A DNA stretch of 64,000 nt from Solibaculum mannosilyticum (GTDB lineage Bacteria; Bacillota; Clostridia; Oscillospirales; Acutalibacteraceae), in NCBI RefSeq assembly GCF_015140235.1, contig NZ_AP023321.1:1540501-1604500 (forward strand). The letters are read 5' to 3'. Positions 43,408 to 51,247 of the stretch are shown here, piece after piece. The position numbers and the translations under genes are program-made. The notes under the pieces were generated by a model. It saw only the letters and a program-made list of their open reading frames with translations. It did not search any database and was not told the DNA's origin. Position 1 is the first letter of the stretch. The number at the start of each line of letters is the position of its first letter.

Positions 43408-43436
43408 ATTATAATTGATTTTTTGGAAATTGTCAA
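43408..43436 (-). promoter_or_regulatory. Repressor promoter (leftward)
   Basis: Minus strand TTGACA (43431-43436), 17-base spacer, TATAAT (43408-43413), a perfect consensus promoter; the -35 box overlaps operator O1. Confidence 0.85.
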
Positions 43437-43524
43437 TTTCAAATTTATAAATTTAAAATTTATTTTTATATTGACAGTAAATCTAAAATTGATTATAATA
43501 TGCTCATAGTCAATTTTAAATTGA
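43433..43524. promoter_or_regulatory. Three operator sites of the lysis-lysogeny switch
   Basis: O3 at 43510-43524 is a perfect 15-base palindrome TCAATTT-T-AAATTGA. O2 (43478-43492, TAAATCTAAAATTGA) and O1 (43433-43447, TCAATTTCAAATTTA) are half-degenerate copies. O1 overlaps the leftward -35 box, O2 the rightward spacer, and O3 the start of the rightward transcript. Confidence 0.8.
43471..43499 (+). promoter_or_regulatory. Early lytic promoter (rightward)
   Basis: TTGACA (43471-43476), 17-base spacer, TATAAT (43494-43499), perfect consensus, with O2 in the spacer. Confidence 0.87.
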
Positions 43525-43540
43525 TACGGAGGTGAATATC

Positions 43541-43750
43541 ATGTCGGTGGCAAGACAGATCAAAGAATATATTGACTCCAACAATATTCCGCAGAATCGA
43601 TTAGCCAAAAGAGCAGGAATGGATGAGGTACAGTTATGCCGCTCACTAAGCGGCAAGCGAAAACTGACTGTCGAAGAATACGCAAATATCTGCGATGCGC
43701 TGTGTGTACCATTAGAACGTTTTATTCGACAATCCAACCAAGTCAGTTAA
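43541..43750 (+). CDS. Cro-like regulator
   Basis: A 69-residue XRE protein: RLAKRAGMDEVQLCRSLSGKRKLTVEEYANICDAL. ATG 43541 follows GGAGG. First rightward gene opposite the repressor, the place and size of Cro. Confidence 0.85.
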   Translation: MSVARQIKEYIDSNNIPQNRLAKRAGMDEVQLCRSLSGKRKLTVEEYANICDALCVPLERFIRQSNQVS

Positions 43751-43799
43751 AAGAAAGGTGTGTGAAAAATATTCACACAGCAGGAAAGGAGGTAATGAG

Positions 43800-43994
43800 A
43801 TGCAAGCAAATGCAGAAAAGCAAAAATATCTGAACTGGTATTTTGAAAAGAAGATTCGTGAAATGTTTTATAAAGGCATCCCGCAAGACGAACAGGAGGT
43901 TTACGACAAAAAAATATCGTATGCCGAAGCAGTGATAGTGCTTCAACATACGATGGATCGTTTGAGGGACATTCCGCTGGACTTTAGTTTTTAG
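43800..43994 (+). CDS. Small early prophage protein (64 aa)
   Basis: ATG at 43800 after AAAGGAGG. Charged helical protein (KYLNWYFEKKIREMFYKGIPQDEQEVYDKKISYAEAVIVLQHTMDRL). No recognised family. Its 3' end overlaps the convergent zinc-ribbon gene by 11 bases. Confidence 0.65.
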   Translation: MQANAEKQKYLNWYFEKKIREMFYKGIPQDEQEVYDKKISYAEAVIVLQHTMDRLRDIPLDFSF

Positions 43995-44202
43995 TTGAGT
44001 CGATGATCTGGATTTCGTATAAGTCGCAGGCATTCATCTTCTTTTTCAAAGTGTTGTACGCAGATATCAACGTTTTTATATCTGTGGACATTTCATTCGG
44101 TAACTCTACTCCGCAACTGGGGCACACAATTGGCCCTCTGTTTTTTAATGTGGCCAAAATGTCAAACTCGGAGCCGCATCTGCAAGTTATTTTAAGTTTC
44201 AC
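43984..44202 (-). CDS. Leftward zinc-ribbon protein inside the early region
   Basis: A 72-residue protein from GTG 44202, 8 bases after AAGGAGG. CRCGSEFDI and CPSCGVELP form a zinc ribbon; the rest is helical. It is encoded against the early lytic genes. Because ribosome site, cysteine pattern and length all agree, I take it as real; it may be expressed in the lysogen or act by antisense on the early transcript. Confidence 0.6.
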   Translation of the reverse strand: MKLKITCRCGSEFDILATLKNRGPIVCPSCGVELPNEMSTDIKTLISAYNTLKKKMNACDLYEIQIIDSTKN

Positions 44203-44294
44203 ATCAATCACCTCCTTCCCAGTGAAAGTCTATCACTAGAAGGAGAGAAATTCAATCTACCCCCGCAAGGGAGCGATGAAAGGAGATGGAGAAA

Positions 44295-45011
44295 ATGAAC
44301 CAACTAATCAAAGTGGATTATTCAACAGACCGTCCAACAGTTTCAGCAAGAGAACTGCATGAGTTCTTGGAGGTAAACACGAAATTTCAAGACTGGTTTC
44401 CCAGAATGCGCGAGTATGGGTTTACCGAAGGGCAGGATTTCAACCCGCTCAAAATTGAGAATGTACCTTCTCAAAAAAGAGAACGTACCTACTCTTTGAC
44501 CGATTTCCAGCTCACTATCGACATGGCAAAGGAAATATGCATGCTCCAGCGTAACGAACGGGGCAAACAGGCACGGCAATACTTCATCCAGCTGGAGAAG
44601 GATTGGGACAGCCCGGAAAAGGTAATGGCGCGGGCCCTGCAAATCGCTGATCGAAGGCTGCATATGCTGGAAGCGCAAATTGAACAAGACCAGCCAAAAG
44701 TGCTTTTTGCTAATGCAGTAGCAACATCCCACACATCAATCCTGATTGGGGAGTTGGCGAAACTCTTAAAACAAAATGGCGTGGACATGGGGCAAAACCG
44801 GTTGTTTGACTGGATGAGGAAAAGCGGCTATCTGATTTCAAGAAAGGGAACCGACTACAATATGCCCACTCAGAGGAGCATGGAATTGGGGCTGATGGAA
44901 ATCAAGGAAACCAGTATCAGCCATGCCGATGGACATGTAAGCATCAGTAAAACCCCGAAAATCACCGGTAAGGGACAACAATATTTCATCGGGAAATTCT
45001 TGAAGCAATAA
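44295..45011 (+). CDS. Antirepressor (AntA/AntB plus KilA-C type)
   Basis: A 238-residue protein. N-terminal AntA/B domain: VSARELHEFLEVNTKFQDWFPRMREYGFTEGQDF; C-terminal KilA-C domain: IGELAKLLKQNGVDMGQNRLFDWMRKSGYLI, GLMEIKETSISHADGHV, ITGKGQQYFI. ATG 44295 (9 bases after AAGGAG) is preferred over 44286. It would inactivate the non-cleavable repressor to start the lytic cycle. Confidence 0.9.
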   Translation: MNQLIKVDYSTDRPTVSARELHEFLEVNTKFQDWFPRMREYGFTEGQDFNPLKIENVPSQKRERTYSLTDFQLTIDMAKEICMLQRNERGKQARQYFIQLEKDWDSPEKVMARALQIADRRLHMLEAQIEQDQPKVLFANAVATSHTSILIGELAKLLKQNGVDMGQNRLFDWMRKSGYLISRKGTDYNMPTQRSMELGLMEIKETSISHADGHVSISKTPKITGKGQQYFIGKFLKQ

Positions 45012-45030
45012 CAGAAAGGAGATAACCCAA

Positions 45031-45342
45031 ATGAGTACAAACCTAACAATCCCGCCGGTAATTATGCGGCAGTACGAGCAGCTGTATAACCTGGTGGAGT
45101 ATCAGACGCAGGATGGACTGCTGACCGCCAAGCAGGTAGCGGAGTTCTTACATAAGGATCCGGCGTGGCTGTTGCGCGCCACCTACGACGGCATGTGCCC
45201 CTTCGCATTCGGAAGCAATAAGGGTGTAGGCCGTGGGACAAGCTGTTTCCACTCCCTCCCCTTCTTTTTCTACATGACCCAGGGAGTCTTGTTCCGGCCA
45301 GCGACCGACAAGGATAGTCTCCCCGAACTATTACAGATATAA
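45031..45342 (+). CDS. Prophage DNA-binding-like protein (103 aa)
   Basis: LLTAKQVAEFLHKDPAWLLRATYDGMCPFAFGSNKGVGRGTSCFHSLPFFFYMTQGVLF looks like a helix-turn-helix of the excisionase/MerR-like kind in the phage early region. GAAAGGAG precedes the ATG. Specific role not determinable. Confidence 0.6.
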   Translation: MSTNLTIPPVIMRQYEQLYNLVEYQTQDGLLTAKQVAEFLHKDPAWLLRATYDGMCPFAFGSNKGVGRGTSCFHSLPFFFYMTQGVLFRPATDKDSLPELLQI

Positions 45343-45354
45343 GGAGGTGACAAC

Positions 45355-45543
45355 ATGTGGACGAATAACCTGATCACAGCCGTATTAGGGGTTGGCCTGC
45401 TGTTGGTATTGGCAGTTGTATTGGCATTGGCGGCCGAGATCATCCGGCAGGTCGTACTTGACAAGCAGGACAAGCCGATACAGCGCAGCGTTGATGAGCT
45501 AGCCAAGAGGAGGGGTAACAATGACACAACAAGAGTTGGATAA
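45355..45543 (+). CDS. Small prophage membrane protein (62 aa)
   Basis: AAGGAGG precedes ATG. One membrane helix (NLITAVLGVGLLLVLAVVLALAAEII) then a charged cytosolic tail (DKQDKPIQRSVDELAKRR). Overlaps the next gene by 23 bases. Function unknown. Confidence 0.6.
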   Translation: MWTNNLITAVLGVGLLLVLAVVLALAAEIIRQVVLDKQDKPIQRSVDELAKRRGNNDTTRVG

Positions 45544-46153
45544 TCTATCGCGGCTTCCTACCGTCACCTATGAGCAATTTCTGAAATTTAAACCATGTTG
45601 GCTTAACGATAGAAAAAGAGCCGCTCAATTAAAAGAGATTGGAAGCCGTAAAAGGGAATGGAATGCGCTGGATGTGCTCCGGTTAGAGGAAGTTACTATA
45701 GCAGACCGGATGTGGGCGGTGCTAAGGGAAGAATTTTTGCCCGCACATCTTTTGCACGAGTATGCATGCCGGTGTGCAGATTATGCCCTCAGCAAGATCG
45801 ATAACCCCGATCCCAGGAGTGTTAGAGCAATTGAGGCCAAGCGGAAATGGTTACGCGGGGAAATATCAAACAAAGAGTTGATCACAGCACGGAACGAAGC
45901 ACGGGCTGCATCATGGAGCATAGGATGGGGCGCAGCACGGGCTGCAGCATGGGGCGCAGCACGGGACGCAGCATGGGGCGCAGCACGGGACGCAGCATGG
46001 GGCGCAGCACGGGATGCAGCACGGAAAGACATATTAGATACCCTCATCAGCCTCATAAAAGAAGCCGCCCGCGATGCTGGCACATCGACGAGCGGCAAGC
46101 AGAAATTATCCGCTGTTATTGTAACAAAAAAGGAGCGGGAAATCAATGGGTAA
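45521..46153 (+). CDS. Repeat-containing prophage protein (Ala/Trp/Arg repeats)
   Basis: A 210-residue protein, start after AGAGGAGGGG. Residues 1-125 are ordinary (LPTVTYEQFLKFKPCWLNDR ... RLEEVTIADRMWAVLREEFLP). Residues about 126-168 consist of the 8-residue unit WGAARDAA, four near-identical copies, encoded by 24-bp DNA repeats (45925-46020). Similar Ala-Trp-Ala repeat helices occur in phage proteins annotated as putative immunity proteins. It precedes the recombination genes; function unknown. Confidence 0.65.
   Translation: MTQQELDNLSRLPTVTYEQFLKFKPCWLNDRKRAAQLKEIGSRKREWNALDVLRLEEVTIADRMWAVLREEFLPAHLLHEYACRCADYALSKIDNPDPRSVRAIEAKRKWLRGEISNKELITARNEARAASWSIGWGAARAAAWGAARDAAWGAARDAAWGAARDAARKDILDTLISLIKEAARDAGTSTSGKQKLSAVIVTKKEREING
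45925..46020 (+). repeat. Four tandem 24-bp repeats within a gene
   Basis: Units 45925-45948, 45949-45972, 45973-45996, 45997-46020, each beginning ATGGGGCGCAGCACGGG and differing at one or two bases. The multiple of 3 keeps the frame, so copy number can vary without breaking the protein. Confidence 0.9.
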
Positions 46154-47132
46154 GATCACTCGAATTTCAACCAGCAACATGTCCCACACAGATTGGCTAG
46201 AAGAACGAAGAAAGACTATCGGCGGCAGCGATGCTTCAGCAGTGCTTGGGCTTAATCCTTACGTCACTCCTTATACCTTATGGGCCAATAAGACAGGACG
46301 TCTTCCTGATCTAGATGACAACGAGGCTATGCGCCAAGGCAGAGACCTGGAGCCATATGTAGTCCAGAGATTTGAGGAGGCAAGCGGCAAGCGGTGTCGG
46401 CGGATCCACGCCATCCTACGCAACTCTGACTATCCCTGGGCATCAGCCAATATTGACCGCGCTGTTATTGGAGAGTCTGCCGGCCTGGAGTGCAAGACCA
46501 CCAGCGTCCTCAACCTGAGGAAGTTCCGAGGTGGAGAGTTTCCCGACACCTATTACTGCCAGTGTGTGCATTATTTGGCCGTTACACACTGGCGGCGGTG
46601 GTATCTGGCGGTATTGGTGCTCAACAAGGCTCTGATGATCTATCAACTCACCCGCGTCCCCGATGACATTAATCCGCCTTGGTGCGAATCGTCAGTCTAT
46701 GTATCTGACGATGAGATCCAAGCCTTAATGCAGGCCGAGAGTAGCTTCTGGACGCAGCACGTCCTTACCGATGTCCCGCCTCCTGTGGACGGACTAGAGC
46801 CCACATCGCGTACGCTGTCCGACCTCTACCCCACCGCCCAGGATGATGATGTCCTGGAACTGGATTGCGGGGACACCATTCTCGAATATTCAGCCCTTAA
46901 ACGACAGATCAAAGAGCTTAAGACTCAGCAAGAACGGTGCGAACAGATAATTAAGGAGAGGCTTGGTCACCATTGTTCCGGCCAATGTGGTAATACAACA
47001 ATCAAGTGGGAAAACACCTCCCGCCGTACCTTTGACCACTTCCGCTTCGGACGTGAAAATCCTGATATTGACCTTAGCCCCTACTACAGCATTACACAAT
47101 CCAGACGATTTACAGTTAAGGAGGCCAAATAA
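46146..47132 (+). CDS. YqaJ-type viral exonuclease
   Basis: A 328-residue lambda-exonuclease-like enzyme: WLEERRKTIGGSDASAVLGLNPYVTPYTLWANKTG, SANIDRAV (Asp) and GLECKTTS (Glu-x-Lys) are the PD-(D/E)xK residues. It resects double-strand ends for the RecT annealing protein that follows directly. Confidence 0.92.
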   Translation: MGKITRISTSNMSHTDWLEERRKTIGGSDASAVLGLNPYVTPYTLWANKTGRLPDLDDNEAMRQGRDLEPYVVQRFEEASGKRCRRIHAILRNSDYPWASANIDRAVIGESAGLECKTTSVLNLRKFRGGEFPDTYYCQCVHYLAVTHWRRWYLAVLVLNKALMIYQLTRVPDDINPPWCESSVYVSDDEIQALMQAESSFWTQHVLTDVPPPVDGLEPTSRTLSDLYPTAQDDDVLELDCGDTILEYSALKRQIKELKTQQERCEQIIKERLGHHCSGQCGNTTIKWENTSRRTFDHFRFGRENPDIDLSPYYSITQSRRFTVKEAK

Positions 47133-47133
47133 C

Positions 47134-48045
47134 ATGGGAAAGATTCAGACAGCATTACAGGCCCGGGAGACGGAGACCGTACAAGCCGCTAACCCCGCTT
47201 CTAAGAGCGTGACCGCTATGCTCAATTCCATGCTGGACAGCGACGGTTATCGCAGACGGTTTGACGAGCTTTTGGGCCGCCGGGCCCCTCAATTTATTTC
47301 ATCGATTATTTCACTAGTCAACGCCGACGCCAATCTACAGCGGGCGTTTTATGAGGCTCCGGTAACCATTATCCAAGCGGCACTCAAGGCCGCCACCTAT
47401 GATCTGCCGATCGATCCAGCCTTGGGATATGCCTATATCATTCCTTTTAATAATGGATCAAAACAGCCTGACGGCAGCTGGATAAATCGGATGGAAGCCT
47501 CTTTTATTCTTGGCTACAAGGGCATGAATCAACTAGCCCTTCGCACAGGTGCCTACAAAACAATTAATGTCCTTGACATCCGAGAAGGCGAGCTTAAATC
47601 GTATAACCGTCTCACAGAAGAGATTCAATTTGAGTTCATTGAGGATGAAGAAGAGCGAGATAAATTGCCCATCATTGGCTGGGCTGGGTATTTCCGCCTT
47701 ATCAATGGCACAGAAAAAACCATCTACATGACTCGTAAACAAATTGAAACCCATGAACAAAAACATCGAAAAGGCAGAAATATGAGTAAGGGATGGCGCG
47801 ATAATTTTGACGAAATGGCTGCCAAGACTGTCTTCCGGCGTCTTATTGGGAAATGGGGCTTGATGTCCATTGACTACCAGCACGCCGATGCTTCTACTCT
47901 TGCGGCAGCGGATGCTATTGCCACCGGACAATTCGACGACGATGACCAGATCCCGTCCAGCGCAATTGAAATCGATCAGGAAACCGGAGAGGTGATTGAA
48001 ACATCCAAGGAAGGAGAGTCTCAAGATGAACAACTATCTCTGTGA
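47134..48045 (+). CDS. recT: RecT single-strand annealing protein
   Basis: A 303-residue protein starting MGKIQTALQARE. RecT core: RRAPQFISSIISLVNADANLQ, AATYDLPIDPALGYAYIIPF, EASFILGYKGMNQLALRTGAYKTIN, DNFDEMAAKTVFRRLI. Acidic C-terminal tail. One base after the exonuclease stop, forming a Red-like recombination pair. Confidence 0.93.
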   Translation: MGKIQTALQARETETVQAANPASKSVTAMLNSMLDSDGYRRRFDELLGRRAPQFISSIISLVNADANLQRAFYEAPVTIIQAALKAATYDLPIDPALGYAYIIPFNNGSKQPDGSWINRMEASFILGYKGMNQLALRTGAYKTINVLDIREGELKSYNRLTEEIQFEFIEDEEERDKLPIIGWAGYFRLINGTEKTIYMTRKQIETHEQKHRKGRNMSKGWRDNFDEMAAKTVFRRLIGKWGLMSIDYQHADASTLAAADAIATGQFDDDDQIPSSAIEIDQETGEVIETSKEGESQDEQLSL

Positions 48046-48175
48046 ACAATGCGGGGCCGCCGTAGAGGGTGAGCCCCCTGCATGTGGCGCGGAAGTGTGT
48101 CACGATTGCTGTGAGTATTGCCATGCAGAGGGTATGTTTTGCGAATGCCCTTACTACCAGGCTGACGATGAATAG
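48026..48175 (+). CDS. Cysteine-rich mini protein (49 aa)
   Basis: ATG 48026 after AAGGAGAG, overlapping recT by 20 bases. MNNYLCEQCGAAVEG then CGAEVCHDCCEYCHAEGMFCECPYY: nine cysteines in CxxC-like pairs, so a compact zinc-binding fold. Unknown role in phage recombination/replication. Confidence 0.65.
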   Translation: MNNYLCEQCGAAVEGEPPACGAEVCHDCCEYCHAEGMFCECPYYQADDE

Positions 48176-48186
48176 GCGGTGGTGGT

Positions 48187-48408
48187 ATGAAAATCCCAGA
48201 GTATTTGATGCCCTATATCATAGAGCGATATACCACAAAACTGCGCAAATATCCACCGGATCAGTTGGACGAAGAGCTATGCGACATACTACTGAATGAA
48301 TCAGCCTACGAAGCATTAGCGGCGGAAGAAATCAATCAGAAGTACAGGGAGAGAAGGATTACCAATGGCCTGGATCGAATTGCACCAGTCGATATGGACG
48401 CACCCTAA
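48187..48408 (+). CDS. Small prophage protein (73 aa)
   Basis: Starts MKIPEYLMPYIIERYTTKLRKYPPDQLDEELCDILLN; helical and acidic. The ribosome site (GGTGGT) is weak. It overlaps the replication gene by 44 bases. No recognised family. Confidence 0.55.
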   Translation: MKIPEYLMPYIIERYTTKLRKYPPDQLDEELCDILLNESAYEALAAEEINQKYRERRITNGLDRIAPVDMDAP

Positions 48409-49135
48409 GACTTACCGTCTTGCCAAAGAGCTTAAGATTGAGCCTATGTATGCTGCGTCCCATTTGATCCGGTTCTGGTGCTGGGCCTTAGACGTAGTAG
48501 ATGAATCCGGGGATATCTCCTACCTGCCGGACGAAGAGATTGCAGCAGGGGCTGGATGGCGTAAGCAAGCCCATACATTTGTTTGCGCCTTAATTTCCAC
48601 AGGATGGATTGATACGGATGTCAGTGGGAAGTACATCCATGATTGGGAGGATTATGCCGGGAAGCTCCTGTCCAAAAGAAAGGCAGACAGGGAACGGAAA
48701 AGAACGAGAAATAACCATAGAAATTCCAATGGAATTCCAATGGAAAGTCCACAGGAAAACCTAGAGAATTCCAATCGTAACCGTACCCTAACCGTACCGT
48801 ACCATATTGAGAGAGAGAAAGATGCGCGCGCGTGCGTGGAACTTTGGGAGACGATTACCGGGGGTACTATCCCCAGAGATATGGCCCAGGAAATCATAAC
48901 TCGCTTGAACATGGATACGGATGTTGAGTTGGTCAAGGAGGGAATTCGGCTGTCTGCCGGGAAATCCAACCCCACCGCCTACATGCGAAAATGTCTGCAA
49001 AACTGGACGGCAGATGGGATCAAGACATACCAGGACTACTGCAAGCGCAATAAGTCCAGCAATGCTCCCAAGCCGAAGGCGGATCTATCCAGCCCGGAAA
49101 CCTATGCCGATGTGGAAGGAGATGACCTGGATTGA
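48365..49135 (+). CDS. Phage replisome organizer-like protein
   Basis: A 256-residue protein. N-terminal winged-helix region: MAWIELHQSIWTHPKTYRLAKELKIEPMYAASHLIRFWCWALD, PDEEIAAGAGW. A basic linker (SKRKADRERKRTRNN) follows, then a DnaD-like C-terminal part (ITRLNMDTDVELVKEGIRLSAGKSNPTAYMRKCLQNW). It should bind the phage origin and load the helicase with the DnaC-like protein downstream. GGAGAG precedes the start. Confidence 0.8.
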   Translation: MAWIELHQSIWTHPKTYRLAKELKIEPMYAASHLIRFWCWALDVVDESGDISYLPDEEIAAGAGWRKQAHTFVCALISTGWIDTDVSGKYIHDWEDYAGKLLSKRKADRERKRTRNNHRNSNGIPMESPQENLENSNRNRTLTVPYHIEREKDARACVELWETITGGTIPRDMAQEIITRLNMDTDVELVKEGIRLSAGKSNPTAYMRKCLQNWTADGIKTYQDYCKRNKSSNAPKPKADLSSPETYADVEGDDLD

Positions 49136-49878
49136 GTGCTGAAAAAATGGAGAAATACGATTCTGGAAGGGTGTGCCCCCATTGTGGACGTCCAATCTAC
49201 TGCTATGATATCCCGTTTTTTGAGATTCCTGTTGCTATCACTTGCCAGTGCATTCTTGACCAAGATGCAGCCACCGAGAAGCAACGGGAAGCAGTTAAGA
49301 AGCAACGCCGCATAGAAGAACTGACAGCCAAAAGCCAGATGCCTCCACGGTTGAGAGCATGCACTTTTGACGTCTTCCAGCGCCGGGAAGGCACGGAAAA
49401 GGCCATGGACACCTGTCGTACATATGCCGATAGATTCCCGGAAATGCGAGAGAAAGGGCTGGGCCTGATTTTAGTTGGCAATACCGGAAGCGGCAAGACC
49501 CATTTGGCCGCCGCTATTGTTAACTCTGTGATCCAGCAGTGCTATTCGGCGGTATTCTACAAGGCAGCTAAGTTATTCGATTTTGCGGCTGAGAACCACG
49601 CCGCATTGCCGGATGGATGTGAGAGGTCCTCCCTACTGGTACTGGACGACTTTGGGGCTTCCAACGATACCGAGTCTCGGAAGGCGACCCTGCAAAAGAT
49701 CCTGGATTACCGCATTGACGGCATGAGACCCACCATCTTGACTACCAACATACCGCCCAAGGAGTGGGCCAGTCGCTTAGACGTTCGCACGGTTGACCGG
49801 CTGATGGATAAGAGCTTGTTCCGAGTAATTTCCATTACTGCCCCATCCATGCGCCAGGAAAGGAGGCGGTCAGAATGA
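49132..49878 (+). CDS. DnaC-like helicase loader
   Basis: A 248-residue AAA+ ATPase: zinc-finger-like CPHCGRPIYC at the N-terminus, Walker A GNTGSGKTHLAAAIV, Walker B LLVLDDFGA, sensor LTTNIPPKEW, arginine finger DRLMDKSLFRVI. TTG 49132 overlaps the previous stop; GAAGGAG is 10 bases upstream. Confidence 0.9.
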   Translation: MSAEKMEKYDSGRVCPHCGRPIYCYDIPFFEIPVAITCQCILDQDAATEKQREAVKKQRRIEELTAKSQMPPRLRACTFDVFQRREGTEKAMDTCRTYADRFPEMREKGLGLILVGNTGSGKTHLAAAIVNSVIQQCYSAVFYKAAKLFDFAAENHAALPDGCERSSLLVLDDFGASNDTESRKATLQKILDYRIDGMRPTILTTNIPPKEWASRLDVRTVDRLMDKSLFRVISITAPSMRQERRRSE

Positions 49879-50231
49879 CAGAAGGCCAAGAGCAACAAGC
49901 AATTATGCAGTGGGCGAATATGTTCCAGGGTAAATACCCGGAACTGGCCCTCCTGCATCACATTCCCAACGGCGGGAAACGGGACAAGGTAACTGCCTCT
50001 ATCCTCAAACGCGAGGGGGTTAAACCCGGGGTGCCTGACTTGTGCTTACCTATTCCGCGTGGCGGATATCATGGGCTATACCTGGAGCTTAAGGCTGGCA
50101 ACAACGTCCCAACGGACAACCAGTTATGGTGGTTGGAGCGATTATCTGAGCAAGGATATTGGGCCGGCTGGTGTGTGGGGGCGGATGAGGCGATCAAAAC
50201 CATTAAAAAATATTTGGAGGGAGAAAAGTAA
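49875..50231 (+). CDS. VRR-NUC domain nuclease
   Basis: A 118-residue nuclease of the PD-(D/E)xK type: ALLHHIPNGGKRD, GVKPGVPDLCLPIPRGGYHGLYLELKAGNN, TDNQLWWLERL. Starts in an ATGA overlap with the loader gene. These phage enzymes cut branched DNA. Confidence 0.9.
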   Translation: MTEGQEQQAIMQWANMFQGKYPELALLHHIPNGGKRDKVTASILKREGVKPGVPDLCLPIPRGGYHGLYLELKAGNNVPTDNQLWWLERLSEQGYWAGWCVGADEAIKTIKKYLEGEK

Positions 50232-50389
50232 AAGTTGTACTCATAAAGATCGAAGCAAGGTGTGAAAATTGCAAATGCGATTTTGATCTAGATATTAGAT
50301 GCAAAAATCCGGAAGATATCCGACTGGCTAGAGATATGATTGAAAATTATCTTACCGTATTGGCTGACCAAAAAGAGGAACAACAATGA
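50228..50389 (+). CDS. Small zinc-binding protein without a normal start codon (53 aa)
   Basis: The frame reads KVVLIKIEARCENCKCDFDLDI then RCKNPEDIRLARDMIENYLTVLAD. GGAGG lies 7 bases before GTA 50228, in a GTAA overlap where ATGA or GTGA would be expected. Coding-like residue pattern and overlap with the next ATGA support a real gene; the start codon may be mutated. Confidence 0.5.
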   Translation, partial: VKVVLIKIEARCENCKCDFDLDIRCKNPEDIRLARDMIENYLTVLADQKEEQQ

Positions 50390-50800
50390 CAGACCTTGAG
50401 AGACGTGCTTTGATGGGTGACAAGCAAGCACAGGAAGAATGCACAGCGAAAGGGATTGTCCTTCCATGCCCTTGTTGTGGTGGACAAGCCAAAATGAAAA
50501 AAGGATTCCCAAATAGGCAAATGGCACATTGCAGACAAGCTGTAGTGCAATGCAAGAAATGTGGGGTCAGGACTGGCATATACATGCAATTACCTATGGG
50601 GGTACCGGCAGGACGTTGACAAGATGGCTTTGAAAACCTGGAACTCCCGTGCATCTATCGCTTTTGATAATTGCTATACGTGTAGATATTGCGTGGGTGA
50701 CGGATATATCCATTGTACAAATAAGAAAAGAATGTCCGATATCAAGGACTACGGAGTCCGTATGTGTTGCAGCAGACATGAACCAGAGGAGGGATCATGA
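50386..50800 (+). pseudogene. Lar-like restriction alleviation protein, frameshifted
   Basis: First frame (50386-50619): LPCPCCGGQAKMKKG, VVQCKKCGVRTGIYMQL. A shift at the GGGGG run near 50599 leads to the second frame: YRQDVDKMALKTWNSRAS, the usual Lar ending, then a further zinc part NCYTCRYCVGDGYIHCTNKKR ... CCSRHEPEEGS to 50800. Together they make about 138 residues. Slippage at the G-run, a real mutation or an error are all possible. Confidence 0.65.
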
Positions 50801-50889
50801 TGCTATGGAACCTATTATGCCTAGTCCTGGGCGTATGCCTGGGGGTGTCCTTGACCGCTATACTGGTTGGAGGGCGTGACGATGGCTGA
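50797..50889 (+). CDS. Tiny membrane protein (30 aa)
   Basis: GAGGAGGG precedes ATG 50797. MMLWNLLCLVLGVCLGVSLTAILVGG is a single membrane helix; ends GRDDG. Overlaps its neighbours in ATGA style. Resembles DUF3789-type phage mini proteins in size and place. Confidence 0.55.
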   Translation: MMLWNLLCLVLGVCLGVSLTAILVGGRDDG

Positions 50890-51247
50890 TGCGAGATACA
50901 TACTGCTAGATATATGCCGTCGCGCAGAGATCGAGCAGTGGCAGCTCGCCAGACTCCTGTGCGTTGGACCATCTACCCTCAACAATTGGATGGGCGGTCG
51001 TAAGCAACCGGGAGATGATCGGCTGCGAGACATCAAGGCTATTGCGTCATTGACCTCTCGCGAAATCAACCAGCGTCTTGCTGATCTAGATCGTCCCCAC
51101 ACGGTGCGACAGTACATTGTATATCGTAACGGTAAGATGTATTGCACTGTCAAGCGATGCATATGGCGGACCCAGGAGGGTGTCTGCCCTGGGGCTGGAT
51201 GCCTAATGGATAACCTACGGAGAGGAGCACGTAACAATGACCGCTAA
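50882..51247 (+). CDS. Phage helix-turn-helix protein (121 aa)
   Basis: ADARYILLDICRRAEIEQWQLARLLCVGPSTLNNWMGGRKQPGDDRL is a helix-turn-helix; the C-terminal part has cysteines (CTVKRCIWRTQEGVCPGAGC) that may bind zinc. GGAGGGCGTGACG precedes ATG 50882. Confidence 0.65.
   Translation: MADARYILLDICRRAEIEQWQLARLLCVGPSTLNNWMGGRKQPGDDRLRDIKAIASLTSREINQRLADLDRPHTVRQYIVYRNGKMYCTVKRCIWRTQEGVCPGAGCLMDNLRRGARNNDR

Noticed and set aside
45925-46020. Tandem repeats as a possible CRISPR array
   Set aside because: Units are directly adjacent with no spacers and lie in a coding frame; no cas genes are nearby.
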